This document shows, in pieces, positions 32,430 through 42,912 of a stretch of DNA of 64,000 nucleotides. A program made the position numbers and the translations under genes. How positions within the stretch are numbered: the stretch's first letter is position 1; every line of letters starts with the position of its first letter. The notes under the pieces were generated by a model. It was given only the letters and a program-made list of their open reading frames with translations, made no database searches and was not told where the DNA came from. Source of the DNA: Arsenicibacter rosenii (GTDB taxonomy: Bacteria > Bacteroidota > Bacteroidia > Cytophagales > Spirosomataceae); the NCBI RefSeq assembly GCF_001870735.1, contig NZ_MORL01000010.1:62001-126000 (forward strand), read 5' to 3'.

Positions 32430-33610
32430 GCCAACTCCTGCAACGCCAGCCAGGCCATCAGGCCGGGACCGGTTTCGAGGGCCGCTTCGTCGATGTCGAA
32501 CGTGGGCGTATGTACTCCCGATACAATGCCACGGGCTTCGTTGCGCGTACCGAGCCGGTAAAAACACGAATCGACAACCTGCGAATAAAAGGCAAAATCT
32601 TCGCCCGCCATCCATAAGTCAAGGTCAACAACGTTGCTTTCGCCCATGTAATCCACGGCCGCAGCACGGGTCCGGCGGGTTAGTTCCGGATGGTTTTTCA
32701 GGTAAGGATACCCACGGACGACCTCGAATTCGCAGCGGGCGCCCATGGCTTCGGCAATGCCCTCCGCCATTTTCTGCATCCGGCGCAGGCCGTCTTCCCG
32801 CCATTCTTCGTCCATGCAGCGGAAGGTTCCCTGAATCGTAACCTCGTTCGGGATGACGTTGGTAACGCCGTCGGCGATAAACCGGCCGAACGACAGCACC
32901 GACGGATTGGCCGGTTTGCGGTTGCGGCTGATGATCTGCTGCAGCGACACGATGATGTGCGAGGCAATCAGTACGGGGTCAATCAGCTGGTCGGGCATGG
33001 CGCCGTGGCCGCCTTTGCCTTTCACGGTCAGGTAGAGTTCGTCGGTGCTGGCCATGTACATGCCTTCGCGGAAGCCGATTTTACCGACCGGAATATTCGG
33101 CGCTACGTGCTGGCCGAGCATGCTGCCGGGGGCCGGGTTTTCGAGCACCCCGTCTTTGATCATGAGTGAGGCACCACCCGGCGCTTTTTCCTCGGCCGGC
33201 TGAAACACCAGCTTGACGGTGCCTTCGAACTGGTCGCGCAGCACGTTCAGGATACGGGCCGTGCCGAGCAGGCTGGCCGTATGTACATCGTGCCCGCAGG
33301 CGTGCATCACCCCGTCGACCGTCGATTTGTAGGGCACGTTGTTCGCCTCCAGAATGGGCAGGGCGTCCATATCGGCGCGCAGACCGACGACGCGGCCTGA
33401 GGGGGCTTTGGTGCCTTCGATCAGGGCCACCACACCGGTATTGGCCACTCCTTCCTGCGGCGTCAGGCCGAGGGCTTTGAGCTGTTCGGCCACATAGCGG
33501 GCCGTCTTGTATTCATGAAACGACAACTCGGGGTTGGCGTGCAGGTGCCGGCGCGTAGCAATGCTATCGGCAGCGTATTGCTTCGCCAGTGATTTTATGG
33601 AATCGAGCAT
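32417..33610 (-). CDS. M20 family amidohydrolase (N-acyl-amino-acid / hippurate hydrolase type)
   Basis: This 397-residue cytoplasmic metallo-hydrolase probably cleaves N-acylated amino acids. Visible motifs are RRHLHANPELSFHEYKTA (N-terminus), GLRADMDALPI, the metal ligands in MHACGHDVHTA, FQPAEEKAPGGA with the catalytic Glu, and LWMAGEDFAFYSQ near the end. The length matches the family. The C-terminal AKSE is written by octamer repeats. The RDD-protein gene is six bases upstream on the same strand, so the two are cotranscribed. Confidence 0.93.
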   Translation of the reverse strand: MLDSIKSLAKQYAADSIATRRHLHANPELSFHEYKTARYVAEQLKALGLTPQEGVANTGVVALIEGTKAPSGRVVGLRADMDALPILEANNVPYKSTVDGVMHACGHDVHTASLLGTARILNVLRDQFEGTVKLVFQPAEEKAPGGASLMIKDGVLENPAPGSMLGQHVAPNIPVGKIGFREGMYMASTDELYLTVKGKGGHGAMPDQLIDPVLIASHIIVSLQQIISRNRKPANPSVLSFGRFIADGVTNVIPNEVTIQGTFRCMDEEWREDGLRRMQKMAEGIAEAMGARCEFEVVRGYPYLKNHPELTRRTRAAAVDYMGESNVVDLDLWMAGEDFAFYSQVVDSCFYRLGTRNEARGIVSGVHTPTFDIDEAALETGPGLMAWLALQELAKSE

Positions 33611-33616
33611 AGGGCG

Positions 33617-34312
33617 TTACTGCGTTGCTAAAAACTGATAATCATTAACGATAATTTTCAGGTAGTTGTAATCCGGCAGCATGGTCATGGTACCGGTAAC
33701 TTCCTTTACTTTCTGAGCCGTACGGTGCAGGGCCTCAGCATCGCCCCGTAACATGACCTCACGAATAATGTGAATATCACGGTCCGAAAGCAGTTTTACT
33801 TCCGGGAAGGTGACCTGATAATCGGCCGGCAACTGGCTGACCGTTACCTCTTCGAGCGAAACTTTCTGCGTGAGTTTGACAACGGTTGTGCCGGCCGCAA
33901 TGTCGCCGATGCGCTGACCGCGCTCGCTGGCTGCAATGGCAATAATGGCCACCAGGCCGCTGAACAGTTTGGTATCGACGAGGCGGAGCAGCCACCGCAT
34001 CAGGTAGGCACCGATACCGGGCTGTGAGCCGTCGAGCATAACAACCCGGATGTTCATGGCGATTTTGCCTAATGTCTGGCCATTGAGCTGCCATTCACAG
34101 ATAAAATCGTAAAGAAAAACCGGCAGCGCCCCGACCAGAATGACATAAAACGTCCCGAGCGGAATTTTGGCCGCCGCCGGAACGGCGAGCGTCAGCAGGA
34201 TCCAGCCGATAAAAACGGCATAATCGATAAAGGTAGCCGCAATGCGTTCGCCGATGCTGGCCGGCTCGTACTCCAGCCGTACGTTTTGGGATGTGAGGAT
34301 AGAAACAGCCAC
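33617..34312 (-). CDS. RDD family membrane protein
   Basis: The 231 residues contain the RDD domain: an Arg in the first helix region (IGERIAATFIDYAVFIGW), the DFICEWQLNGQTLGKIAMNIRVV signature, and MRWLLRLVD with RGQRIGDIAAGTTVV. Three or four transmembrane helices are predicted. RDD proteins are poorly characterised. It is divergent from the SpoIIM gene, and RDD, SpoIIM, DUF4129, MoxR and DUF58 genes often cluster, so it probably belongs to the same functional unit. Confidence 0.9.
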   Translation of the reverse strand: MAVSILTSQNVRLEYEPASIGERIAATFIDYAVFIGWILLTLAVPAAAKIPLGTFYVILVGALPVFLYDFICEWQLNGQTLGKIAMNIRVVMLDGSQPGIGAYLMRWLLRLVDTKLFSGLVAIIAIAASERGQRIGDIAAGTTVVKLTQKVSLEEVTVSQLPADYQVTFPEVKLLSDRDIHIIREVMLRGDAEALHRTAQKVKEVTGTMTMLPDYNYLKIIVNDYQFLATQ

Positions 34313-34524
34313 TGGGTTGTTAGCAATTCAGGTCAGAAAATAGAAACTGGCAGCTCACGGCCACACCGGCAGCGGGCTTTTGATGAAAACCGATTTAACG
34401 ACAAACATGGTTCGTGAAATCAAAAGTAGTATCAAAAAGTTGGGTATTTACGTTTAAATTCTCAAATTTCTTCCCTGTTCGACCCTGCTTGCGTTAACAC
34501 AAGCCACATCTGTTCCCGATTCGT

Positions 34525-35463
34525 ATGCGTGAAGCCGCGTTTATCAAAAAAAATACCGACAAATGGCGTGATATTGAGCTCAATCCGACCCGCGACCCCG
34601 ACGAACTCACGGAGCGCTTTGTCGAATTGACAGATGATCTTTCCTATGCCCGAACGTTTTATCCGCATGCACAGGTAACAAAATACCTGAACGGTCTGGC
34701 GGCTCAGATGCACCGCGGGCTGATGCAGAACAAACGCGAGGAGCGGGGGCGGTTTATCACGTTCTGGAAATATGAACTGCCGACGCTGTTTTATCACTCA
34801 CACCGGCTGCTGCTGGTGTCGTTCATCGTTTTTCTGGTGGCCTGTCTGGTTGGCTGGGTATCGGCCGCCAACGACCCGACGTTTGTGCGGCTGATTCTGG
34901 GCGATGGCTACGTGAACATGACGCTCGAAAACATCCGGAAAGGCGATCCGCTGGGCGTTTACGGGAGCGGTGATCAGTCGACCATGTTTCTGCAGATTAC
35001 GCTGAATAACATCATGGTTGCCCTCCGTGCGTTTGTGATGGGAATTGCCGCTTCGTTCGGTACCGTGGTGATGCTGTTTTACAATGGGGTGATGCTGGGC
35101 TCGTTTCAGTATTTCTTCTACGAACGCGGGCTGCTGCTGGAGTCGGTCCTTAAAATCTGGATACACGGCACGCTCGAAATTTCGGCCATCGTCATTGCCG
35201 GCTGCGCCGGGCTGACCATCGGCAACAGTATCCTGTTTCCGGGTACCTATTCCCGCCTGACCTCCTTTAAACGCGGGGCAAAGCAGGGACTGAAAATTGC
35301 TGTCGGCCTGATTCCGGTTTTTATCGCTGCCGGTTTTCTGGAAAGCTTCGTAACCCGTCTGCCGCTGCATCCGGCCGCGAGTAGTGCTATTATCCTGATA
35401 TCGGCCGCGTTTATCATCTGGTATTTTATCATATACCCCATTCAGCTGAACCGGCGCGGATAA
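34525..35463 (+). CDS. SpoIIM (stage II sporulation protein M) family membrane protein
   Basis: The 312-residue protein has a hydrophilic ~90-residue N-terminus (MREAAFIKKNTDKWRDIEL) and about six transmembrane helices. The pattern LNNIMVALRAFVMGIAASFGTVVMLFYNGVMLG, with the following HGTLEISAIVIAGCAGL, is typical of SpoIIM-like proteins in non-sporulating bacteria. It opens the cluster that ends with DUF58 at 40977. Confidence 0.9.
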   Translation: MREAAFIKKNTDKWRDIELNPTRDPDELTERFVELTDDLSYARTFYPHAQVTKYLNGLAAQMHRGLMQNKREERGRFITFWKYELPTLFYHSHRLLLVSFIVFLVACLVGWVSAANDPTFVRLILGDGYVNMTLENIRKGDPLGVYGSGDQSTMFLQITLNNIMVALRAFVMGIAASFGTVVMLFYNGVMLGSFQYFFYERGLLLESVLKIWIHGTLEISAIVIAGCAGLTIGNSILFPGTYSRLTSFKRGAKQGLKIAVGLIPVFIAAGFLESFVTRLPLHPAASSAIILISAAFIIWYFIIYPIQLNRRG

Positions 35464-35504
35464 TTTGTGTTTTCCGGGAAAACAGATCTGAAACAAAAAA
35501 CATG

Positions 35505-35555
35505 GAGACGCAAGCTATTGAAATGCAGGCTTTGAGACGCAAGCTATTGCGTCTC
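35505..35555. repeat. GAGACGCAA palindrome family, locus 1
   Basis: GAGACGCAAGCTATTG occurs twice (35505-35520 and 35534-35549). The second is part of a perfect hairpin, GAGACGCAA / TTGCGTCTC with a 4-base loop (35534-35555). It lies between the SpoIIM gene and the next membrane-protein gene; a third copy is at 36521. Confidence 0.85.
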
Positions 35556-35639
35556 TACGGGAATGGATCAATGGTGCGTTGTTGTGCATCGCCTGAATTT
35601 TCGTTAGGTTTATAATTATTGACTGCATACATCCGAACC

Positions 35640-36512
35640 ATGATTACTCTTTTTCAGCAGCGTGACTTTGGCGAAAAGATCAACGCCACCTTTACCTTTA
35701 TTGGCCGCGAGTTTAAGCCATTCATAACCAGTTTGCTCTACATTGTGGGGCCGCTGGCCCTGGCAACCGGTATCACGGCGGGTATCTACCAATCGAACAT
35801 ACTGGCGCTGAACCGAAGCCAGGGCAGCGAACTACCCTTCGATACGCTGGCCCGCGTCTTCAGCCCGGCCTATTTTCTGATGGTTTTTTTTTCGATCCTG
35901 TCGAATATTCTCGTCAACCTGACTACCTACAGTTACATGAAGCTGTACCATGAGCGGTCCGGGGGCGTACTCAGTGTCAGCGACGTATGGGACGAGGTCC
36001 GGCGGCATATTGTGGCTTCGCTGCTGTTTTCGTTTATCAGTTTTGTGGCTATTGCGGTGGCTTCTGTCTTCTTTCTTATCCCCGGTCTGTATGTAGGGGT
36101 GGCCTTATCGCTGGGTATTGTCGTGCTGGTGTTTGAAGAAACGGATTTTGGCGCAACATGGAGCCGCTGTTTTCAACTGATCCGCGATAAGTGGTGGTCG
36201 ACCTTCGGGCTGATTCTGATCATGTTTATCATTGTGATGATCAGCAACCTCGTGTTTTCCATTCCGGCGGGTATCGTTAGCATGCTGGTCAGCATGAAAC
36301 TTGTGCCGGACATGCCATCCATCGTAACGATTATGACCAATACGCTGAGCACCGTTGGCAGCACCCTAATGACTGCCTTGCTGGCCATGGCACTCGGATT
36401 TCAATATACCAACCTTGTTGAACGTCATCACGGAACCGGTTTATTATCAGCTATCGATTCAATCGGCAGTTCGCAAAACCGCCCGAATTCAGCCGATGAA
36501 GGTGAATTTTAA
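35640..36512 (+). CDS. Multi-pass membrane protein of the MoxR/DUF58 cluster
   Basis: The ATG at 35640 is preferred over an in-frame TTG at 35619. The 290-residue protein has about six transmembrane helices and a soluble N-terminus (MITLFQQRDFGEKINATF). The pattern of long hydrophobic helices with LVFEETDFGATWSRCFQLIRDKWW between them resembles glycerophosphodiester phosphodiesterase-type membrane domains and similar uncharacterised families; no function is assigned. Its end overlaps the DUF4129 gene start by 17 bases. Confidence 0.78.
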   Translation: MITLFQQRDFGEKINATFTFIGREFKPFITSLLYIVGPLALATGITAGIYQSNILALNRSQGSELPFDTLARVFSPAYFLMVFFSILSNILVNLTTYSYMKLYHERSGGVLSVSDVWDEVRRHIVASLLFSFISFVAIAVASVFFLIPGLYVGVALSLGIVVLVFEETDFGATWSRCFQLIRDKWWSTFGLILIMFIIVMISNLVFSIPAGIVSMLVSMKLVPDMPSIVTIMTNTLSTVGSTLMTALLAMALGFQYTNLVERHHGTGLLSAIDSIGSSQNRPNSADEGEF

Positions 36513-37329
36513 CAACTGTAGAGACGCAACATCTTGCGTCTCCGTTCCTTGCGTCTCCGTTTCTGGTGTCTCTGGCGTCTCCGTTTCTTGGGTATCAGCC
36601 GCCAGGCTGCTAGTGCCGCTGATGCTCCTCTGGCTGATGGCGGCCGGAGGGCCGGTATGGGCGCAGACACCGCAAAGACCAGCCTCCGAAACCGTGTCCC
36701 TTCCTGCTCCTGATGACCGGGCGCCGATGACCGTTCGCTACCCGCCGGCCGACCGGCTGAGCGATTACCGGTCGCAGCGCGATTATCAGTATGACTACGA
36801 CACCCGGATTCCGGAAAACCCGCTCGCCAGATTCCGGGCATGGCTGACGCAGAAAATCCGTGATTTTCTGCGGAGTAAGGCCTACCATAATTTCTGGCAG
36901 TACGTGATCCTGCTTGTCATTGCCGGTGTTGCCATCTGGTTGCTGGTTAAGGCCGATGTGCTGCGGTTTATGTTTACCGCCAAAGCCTCTGAGCTGCCAT
37001 TGGACTATGAAAACATTACCGAAAACATACACGAAATCAATTTTGAGCAGGCTATTGACGAAGCCGTACAAAGGCGTAATTTCCGGCTGGCTATCCGGCT
37101 GCTCTACCTGCAGACGCTGAAGCAATTGACCGATAAGCGCCTGATTGACTGGAAACCGGATAAAACCAACCGGCAGTATTTAGTGGAACTGATCCATACA
37201 CCGCTGCACCAGGATTTCGACCGGCTGACCACCCGTTTCGAATATGTCTGGTATGGCGATTTTCCGGTCGATGAACAGAGCTATCGTCAGTTCGCATCAG
37301 ACCGGCAGGCCATGATTGACCGGAAGTAA
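36496..37329 (+). CDS. DUF4129 domain protein with repeat-derived N-terminal extension
   Basis: The ATG at 36496 lies inside the end of the preceding gene (17-base overlap), which suggests translational coupling. Residues ~8-34 are a low-complexity Cys/Val/Ser stretch (CVSVPCVSVSGVSGVSV) encoded by a GAGACGCAA palindrome and tandem CGTCTCCGTT-like repeats. Then comes a hydrophobic signal-like segment ending VWAQ, a periplasmic linker, a transmembrane helix (about 132-150) and a cytoplasmic DUF4129 domain (FEQAIDEAVQRRNFRLAIRLLYLQTL ... TRFEYVWYGDFPVD). DUF4129 proteins accompany MoxR/DUF58 systems and resemble transglutaminase-associated proteins. Confidence 0.85.
   Translation: MKVNFNNCRDATSCVSVPCVSVSGVSGVSVSWVSAARLLVPLMLLWLMAAGGPVWAQTPQRPASETVSLPAPDDRAPMTVRYPPADRLSDYRSQRDYQYDYDTRIPENPLARFRAWLTQKIRDFLRSKAYHNFWQYVILLVIAGVAIWLLVKADVLRFMFTAKASELPLDYENITENIHEINFEQAIDEAVQRRNFRLAIRLLYLQTLKQLTDKRLIDWKPDKTNRQYLVELIHTPLHQDFDRLTTRFEYVWYGDFPVDEQSYRQFASDRQAMIDRK
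36521..36542. repeat. GAGACGCAA palindrome inside the DUF4129 N-terminal codons, locus 2
   Basis: GAGACGCAA / TTGCGTCTC with loop CATC, nine bases after the stop of the upstream gene and 25 bases into the DUF4129 gene. It is followed to about 36594 by imperfect CGTCTCCGTT repeats in the same frame. Confidence 0.85.
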
Positions 37330-37368
37330 GCAACCCGAATCGTTCGATTTTATCTAATTACGTATCCG

Positions 37369-38559
37369 TTGAAGCCCAACAAATATTTATTGATACTGGC
37401 GACGATGTTGATCGCTTACGTGGTGTTTGAGTACTACCGTCCCAAACCGATTGATTATTCGCCAACCTATCAGAATAACCACAAGATCCCGTTCGGGACG
37501 AAAGTGCTTTACGGGTTGTTGCCCGGCTTGCTGAAACAAAAGGAGGTGCGGACCATCCGGGTGCCGCCCTATAACCACCTGACCGAAGATACCCTCGCCG
37601 CACGAAGCAACTACATTACCATTTGTTCACAGTACGGTATCGACAAAAACGATCAGCGCGAGTTACTGAACTATGTGAAGCGGGGCAATAATGCCTTTGT
37701 CTCGGCCTATGACTGGCCCGATTCGCTTACCCGGTCACTTGGGTTCAAGGCCGCAATGAAAGCCCCCCGTCTGCGCGACACCACGTTGCTGAACAACTTT
37801 GTGAATCCGCAGCTTCGTAAGAAAGGCGGCTATAACTTTTTTCACGATGACGGCCGGAATTATTTCACAATCAGGAAACCGGCGGGGATAACCGTGCTGG
37901 GGCGCAACGCACGGGGAGAACCGGTATTTCTGCGGATCCGCTACGGGAAGGGGTACTTTTACGCCCATAATCTGCCGCTGGCATTCACCAATTTTTTTGT
38001 GCTCAGCCCCAAAACGTCAGACTATGCCTTTAAAGCCATGTCGTATTTACCGGCCTGGCCGACCGATTGGGATGAATACCAGAATCAGGGCCGGTTTGCC
38101 GAAGATGAGCAAAGCATTCTGCGGTTTATTTTCGCACAACCGGCGCTGACATGGGCGTATTACGTGGTTATCCTGGGCCTGATCCTGTACGTGTTTTTTG
38201 CCGGAAAACGAACACAGCGGATCATTCCGGTGGTTGAACTGCCGAAAAATACGTCTCTTGACTTTGTACAGACGGTTGGCCGGTTGTATTTCCGTCAGGG
38301 CGATCATCATAATATCGGGCAAAAAAAGATTCAGTATTTTCTGGCGCATCTTCGTGAACGCTACGGGCTGAATACCAATGCCCTGGACGCCGGATTGGCG
38401 GAGCTGCTGGCGCTGAAGAGCGGTATTGCCCGCAGCGAAGCCGAAGAACTGGTGCGGGTGTTACAAAATGCCCGCCGGAGTATTACACTGACGGAGTATG
38501 ACCTGCTGGTGCTGAATGCTGCCATCGAAAAGTTCAACAGCGAGGTCCGGCAGGGGTAA
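37369..38559 (+). CDS. DUF4350 domain membrane protein
   Basis: This 396-residue protein begins at a TTG (37369): no ATG occurs in frame between the previous in-frame stop (37327) and 37405, and the TTG restores a normal N-terminal helix (KPNKYLLILATMLIAYVVFEYYRP). The periplasmic part (NHKIPFGTKVLYGLLPGLL ... DKNDQRELLNYVKRGNNAFVS) fits DUF4350, and a second transmembrane helix (about 262-280) leads to a cytoplasmic tail. The family is linked to MoxR/DUF58 clusters; biochemical role unknown. Confidence 0.82.
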   Translation: MKPNKYLLILATMLIAYVVFEYYRPKPIDYSPTYQNNHKIPFGTKVLYGLLPGLLKQKEVRTIRVPPYNHLTEDTLAARSNYITICSQYGIDKNDQRELLNYVKRGNNAFVSAYDWPDSLTRSLGFKAAMKAPRLRDTTLLNNFVNPQLRKKGGYNFFHDDGRNYFTIRKPAGITVLGRNARGEPVFLRIRYGKGYFYAHNLPLAFTNFFVLSPKTSDYAFKAMSYLPAWPTDWDEYQNQGRFAEDEQSILRFIFAQPALTWAYYVVILGLILYVFFAGKRTQRIIPVVELPKNTSLDFVQTVGRLYFRQGDHHNIGQKKIQYFLAHLRERYGLNTNALDAGLAELLALKSGIARSEAEELVRVLQNARRSITLTEYDLLVLNAAIEKFNSEVRQG

Positions 38560-38659
38560 CCACGAAGACAGGAAGCAGCACAAAGATGCTAACAAAACGT
38601 CGTGCCGCTTAGGGCCTTTGCGGCAACTAATTATATCAAAACAGAAAGTCTTTACATAC

Positions 38660-39630
<971 letters not shown>

Positions 39631-39634
<4 letters not shown>

Positions 39635-40977
39635 AGCTAATCCGGTCTTTATACATTTCCGTCCGTGTCTGGCTGGCGTTGGCGGGCTTTACGGTATTGT
39701 TTGTCGTAGCCTTTGCCCTGCCGCTTCTTTTACCCGTCGTGCAGATCGGGCTCGTCGTGTTTATCCTGCTGCTGGGCATCGAAACGGTGTTGTTGTTCCG
39801 GGTAAAAGACGGCTTTTTCGCGCGGCGGGACGTGCCGGACCGGCTGTCGAACGGGGATGAAAATCCGCTGAGCATTTATCTGGAGAACCATTACGGCTTT
39901 ATAACTCCCGTTGAGGTGATAGACGAGTTACCCCCGCAGTTTCAGCGGCGTGATGTGTTGTTTAAAGCCAGACTGAAGCCGCGCGAAAAGCAGGTAATCC
40001 GCTACGAACTAAGGCCGGTGCGGCGGGGCGAATACAACTTTGGGGCGGTTAACGTGTTTGTGATGACGCCGTTACGCTTGTTGAAGCGGCGGTATCAGTT
40101 TGAACAGGGAAAGACAGTGGCAGTCTATCCGTCGTACCTGCAAATGCGGCAGTATGAGCTGCTGGCAGCTACCAACCGGCTGAATGAACTGGGCATTAAA
40201 AAAATCCGGCGCATTGGCCACAGCATGGAGTTCGAGCAGATCCGCCCCTATACGCGCGGGGACGATGTCCGGACGGTCAACTGGAAAGCAACCGCCCGCC
40301 GGACCGATGCGCAGGCTACCACGCTGATGGTCAACTCGTTTCAGGATGAACGGTCACAGCCGGTCTATTGCCTGATCGACAAAGGCCGGGTTATGCAATC
40401 GCCGTTTGAGGGGCTGACCTTGCTCGATTACGCCATCAATGCCTCGCTGGTGCTGAGTAATATCGCTATCTTTAAACAGGATCGTGCGGGGTTACTGACG
40501 TTCTCGCACAAGATCGGGCAGATGGTGGCTGCCGACCGGAAGCCGGGGCAGATGCTGCGGATTCTGGAAGTGCTGTACCGCCAGAAAACACAGTTTCTGG
40601 AGACGGATTACGAAGCCCTTTATGCCACTATCCGTACGCAGATCCGGCAACGTAGTTTGTTGCTGCTGTTTACTAACTTTGAGACAGTCAGTGCCATGCG
40701 CCGGCAACTTCCGTTTCTGCGCCGGTTAGCTAAAGAGCATCTCTTGCTGGTTGTTTTCTTTGAAAATACTGAATTGCGTACGTTGCTGGATGAACCGGCA
40801 CAAAACACCGAAGAGATATATCTGAAAACAATCGGGGAGAAGTTTTCGTATGAAAAAAAGCAGATTGTGAAGGAGTTACAGCAATATGGGATCCAGACGA
40901 TTCTGACCGCTCCGCAAAACCTGACGGCGAATACCGTAAACAAGTACCTGGAACTGAAAGCAAGGGGCATGATTTAA
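39631..40977 (+). CDS. DUF58 domain protein (MoxR partner)
   Basis: The 448 residues comprise two N-terminal transmembrane helices (about 12-55), a beta-rich region and the DUF58 signature GHSMEFEQIRPYTRGDDVRT followed by VNWKATARR. The C-terminal part is von Willebrand A-like (YCLIDKGRVM). It is membrane-anchored and probably the substrate or adaptor of the MoxR ATPase encoded immediately before it; the overlap implies coupled translation. Confidence 0.93.
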
Positions 40978-41002
40978 CAAAGATTTTAGCGTTGAAGAAG
41001 TT

Positions 41003-41317
41003 ATGATACACCCTATTGTTGAGCAAAAGATGGCCTCTCTGAAGCAATTATGTGAAGCGCATAAAATCAAAAGCATGTATCTTTTTGGTTCCGCAGTTGA
41101 TGGAACATTTAATGAACAGAGAAGTGATATTGATTTTTTGGTCAGATTCCAGGATGGATTACGACCAGAAGAAGCCGGACAGCATCTACTTACGCTACAA
41201 TGTGAACTTGAAGATTTGTTTTCCAGAAAAGTTGATCTGATGATTGAAAGGCCTTTCCGGAATCCTTATTTCGCTAACTCTGTCGAGGCAACTAAACAGA
41301 TGATTTATGCCGCATAG
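41003..41317 (+). CDS. MNT-type nucleotidyltransferase domain protein
   Basis: The 104-residue protein is one minimal nucleotidyltransferase domain with the GS...D-x-D pattern (YLFGSAVDGTFNEQRSDIDFLV) and a third acidic site near KVDLMIE. Such proteins are usually the antitoxin half of HEPN/MNT pairs, transferring nucleotides to the HEPN toxin. No HEPN gene is adjacent here: the neighbours are DUF58 and an M20 peptidase. The DNA is more AT-rich than its surroundings, which hints at acquisition. Confidence 0.85.
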   Translation: MIHPIVEQKMASLKQLCEAHKIKSMYLFGSAVDGTFNEQRSDIDFLVRFQDGLRPEEAGQHLLTLQCELEDLFSRKVDLMIERPFRNPYFANSVEATKQMIYAA

Positions 41318-41358
41318 TCTGGCGGGAAGGTAGTTCGCCGGAAGAAACAAACTAAAAT

Positions 41359-42825
41359 ATGAAACGACTTCTCCGTATTTCGGGCATTGCTCTTGTGCTG
41401 CTGTCGGCGGTTTTACTGGTCAATACATTTCGCTTCACCTCCAGACAGCTAACCGATGTAAAGCCGGTAGCCAACTTGCCGGTCGGGGATTCGGCGCTTG
41501 TTCGCCTGAGCCAGGCACTGCGGATACGGACCGTTTCGTTTACGGATTATTCGCTGACCGATACGACTCAGTTTGATCAGTTCCTGTCATTTATCCACAA
41601 GGCTTATCCGCTTATCCACAGTAAGTTGACGCAGGAACGGTTCAACAACTATGCTGTGATGTATACATGGCCCGGCAAGGACACCAACCGAAAACCAATG
41701 CTGCTGATCGGGCACTACGATGTGGTGCCGGTTATTCAGGGAACGCAGCGGATGTGGAAACATCAGGCATTTGCAGGCGAGACCGAGGGCGGTTATCTCT
41801 ATGGGCGTGGGGCGCTCGATGACAAGGCAACGGTGATGGGTTTGCTGGAAGCCGTGGAATACCTGCTGAAAACAAACTACCAGCCCGAACAAACGATTAT
41901 GCTGGCGTTCGGGCCGGATGAAGAAACAACGGGTCGCGGGGCTAAAACGATGGCTGCTGCGCTGAAAAAACGCGGAATTGAGCCGGAAATGGTACTCGAC
42001 GAAGGAGGGGTGATCAAAACCGACGGTGTGGCGGGGCTGAAAAAGCAGATCGCACTCGTTGGCATTGCCGAAAAAGGGTACGTAAGTCTGCAGCTATCGG
42101 CAGTAGGCGAGGGCGGCCATTCGTCTATGCCACCGAAGCAAACCAGTATCGGGATTATTGCCAGCGCCGTCGCTAAGCTGGAAGCAAATCCGTTTCCGGG
42201 GCGTCTGGATGCCGGGCTTAACCACATGTTTCAGTACATCGGTCCGGAAATGGGCTTCGGGCAACGGCTGGTGTTTGCCAATCAATGGTTGTTTGCACCG
42301 GTAATCAGCTCGATTCTGGGCGGCACCCCGGCGGGAGATGCTACTCAGCGGACAACTACAGCACCGACTATTTTTAAAGCCGGCGAAAAGGAAAACGTGC
42401 TGCCGATCGAGGCAACGGCTACGGTCAACTTCCGGATTTTGCCGGGCGAGACGATCCGGAGTGTTACAGAACGCGTTGTTGAGGTGATCGGCGACGAACG
42501 TATCAGGGTAGCGCCGATTCCGGGAACAATTGGTTCGGAGCCATCGCCGATCTCGGATCCGGATGCCGCACCGTTTCAACGGGTACAGCGTGCGATACAA
42601 CGTGTTTTTCCCGAAGTAATTGTGTCGCCGTATCTGATGCTCGGGGCGGCCGACGCCCGTCATTATACAGGCATCTGCAAGAATGTTTACCGCTTTATGC
42701 CCGTTCGCATGAGCGATGAAACCCTCAAATTGCTGCACGGCACCAACGAACGCATTGCTGCTAAAGACTATCAGCAAATGATTCAGTTCTACATTCAGCT
42801 TATTACGCTCGACAAGAACGGATAA
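41359..42825 (+). CDS. Membrane-anchored M20 family peptidase (PM20D1/carboxypeptidase S-like)
   Basis: The 488 residues start with an uncleaved signal anchor or signal peptide (MKRLLRISGIALVLLSAVLLVNTF). Zinc-site motifs are clear: LIGHYDVVPV, LYGRGALDDKATVMG, FGPDEETTGRGAK with the catalytic Glu, and LGAADARHY near the end. The overall order matches carboxypeptidase S / PM20D1 rather than the amidohydrolase at 32417. The substrate is probably a peptide or N-acyl amino acid in the periplasm. Confidence 0.92.
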   Translation: MKRLLRISGIALVLLSAVLLVNTFRFTSRQLTDVKPVANLPVGDSALVRLSQALRIRTVSFTDYSLTDTTQFDQFLSFIHKAYPLIHSKLTQERFNNYAVMYTWPGKDTNRKPMLLIGHYDVVPVIQGTQRMWKHQAFAGETEGGYLYGRGALDDKATVMGLLEAVEYLLKTNYQPEQTIMLAFGPDEETTGRGAKTMAAALKKRGIEPEMVLDEGGVIKTDGVAGLKKQIALVGIAEKGYVSLQLSAVGEGGHSSMPPKQTSIGIIASAVAKLEANPFPGRLDAGLNHMFQYIGPEMGFGQRLVFANQWLFAPVISSILGGTPAGDATQRTTTAPTIFKAGEKENVLPIEATATVNFRILPGETIRSVTERVVEVIGDERIRVAPIPGTIGSEPSPISDPDAAPFQRVQRAIQRVFPEVIVSPYLMLGAADARHYTGICKNVYRFMPVRMSDETLKLLHGTNERIAAKDYQQMIQFYIQLITLDKNG

Positions 42826-42851
42826 CACTGCTGTCGTGGCAGGCGTTAAAA

Positions 42852-42882
42852 GAATCTTAAGGCGTTAAAAGCCTTAAGATTC
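42852..42882. terminator. Hairpin between the M20 peptidase and the convergent small gene
   Basis: A perfect 12-bp stem, GAATCTTAAGGC / GCCTTAAGATTC, with a 7-base loop. T-tracts are weak on both strands, so termination may be inefficient or factor-assisted. Confidence 0.55.
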
Positions 42883-42912
42883 CTCTCCGGTCCGGACTAA
42901 CAAAAAAACGGA

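Noticed and set aside
32311-32841. Plus-strand ORFs with repeated Phe-His-Ser over the octamer array
   Set aside because: They are translations of octamer repeats running into antisense of the amidohydrolase gene.
34798-35496. Minus-strand 232-residue ORF opposite the SpoIIM gene
   Set aside because: The plus strand encodes a clear six-helix family protein; the antisense frame is rich in His/Gln/Arg typical of shadow frames.
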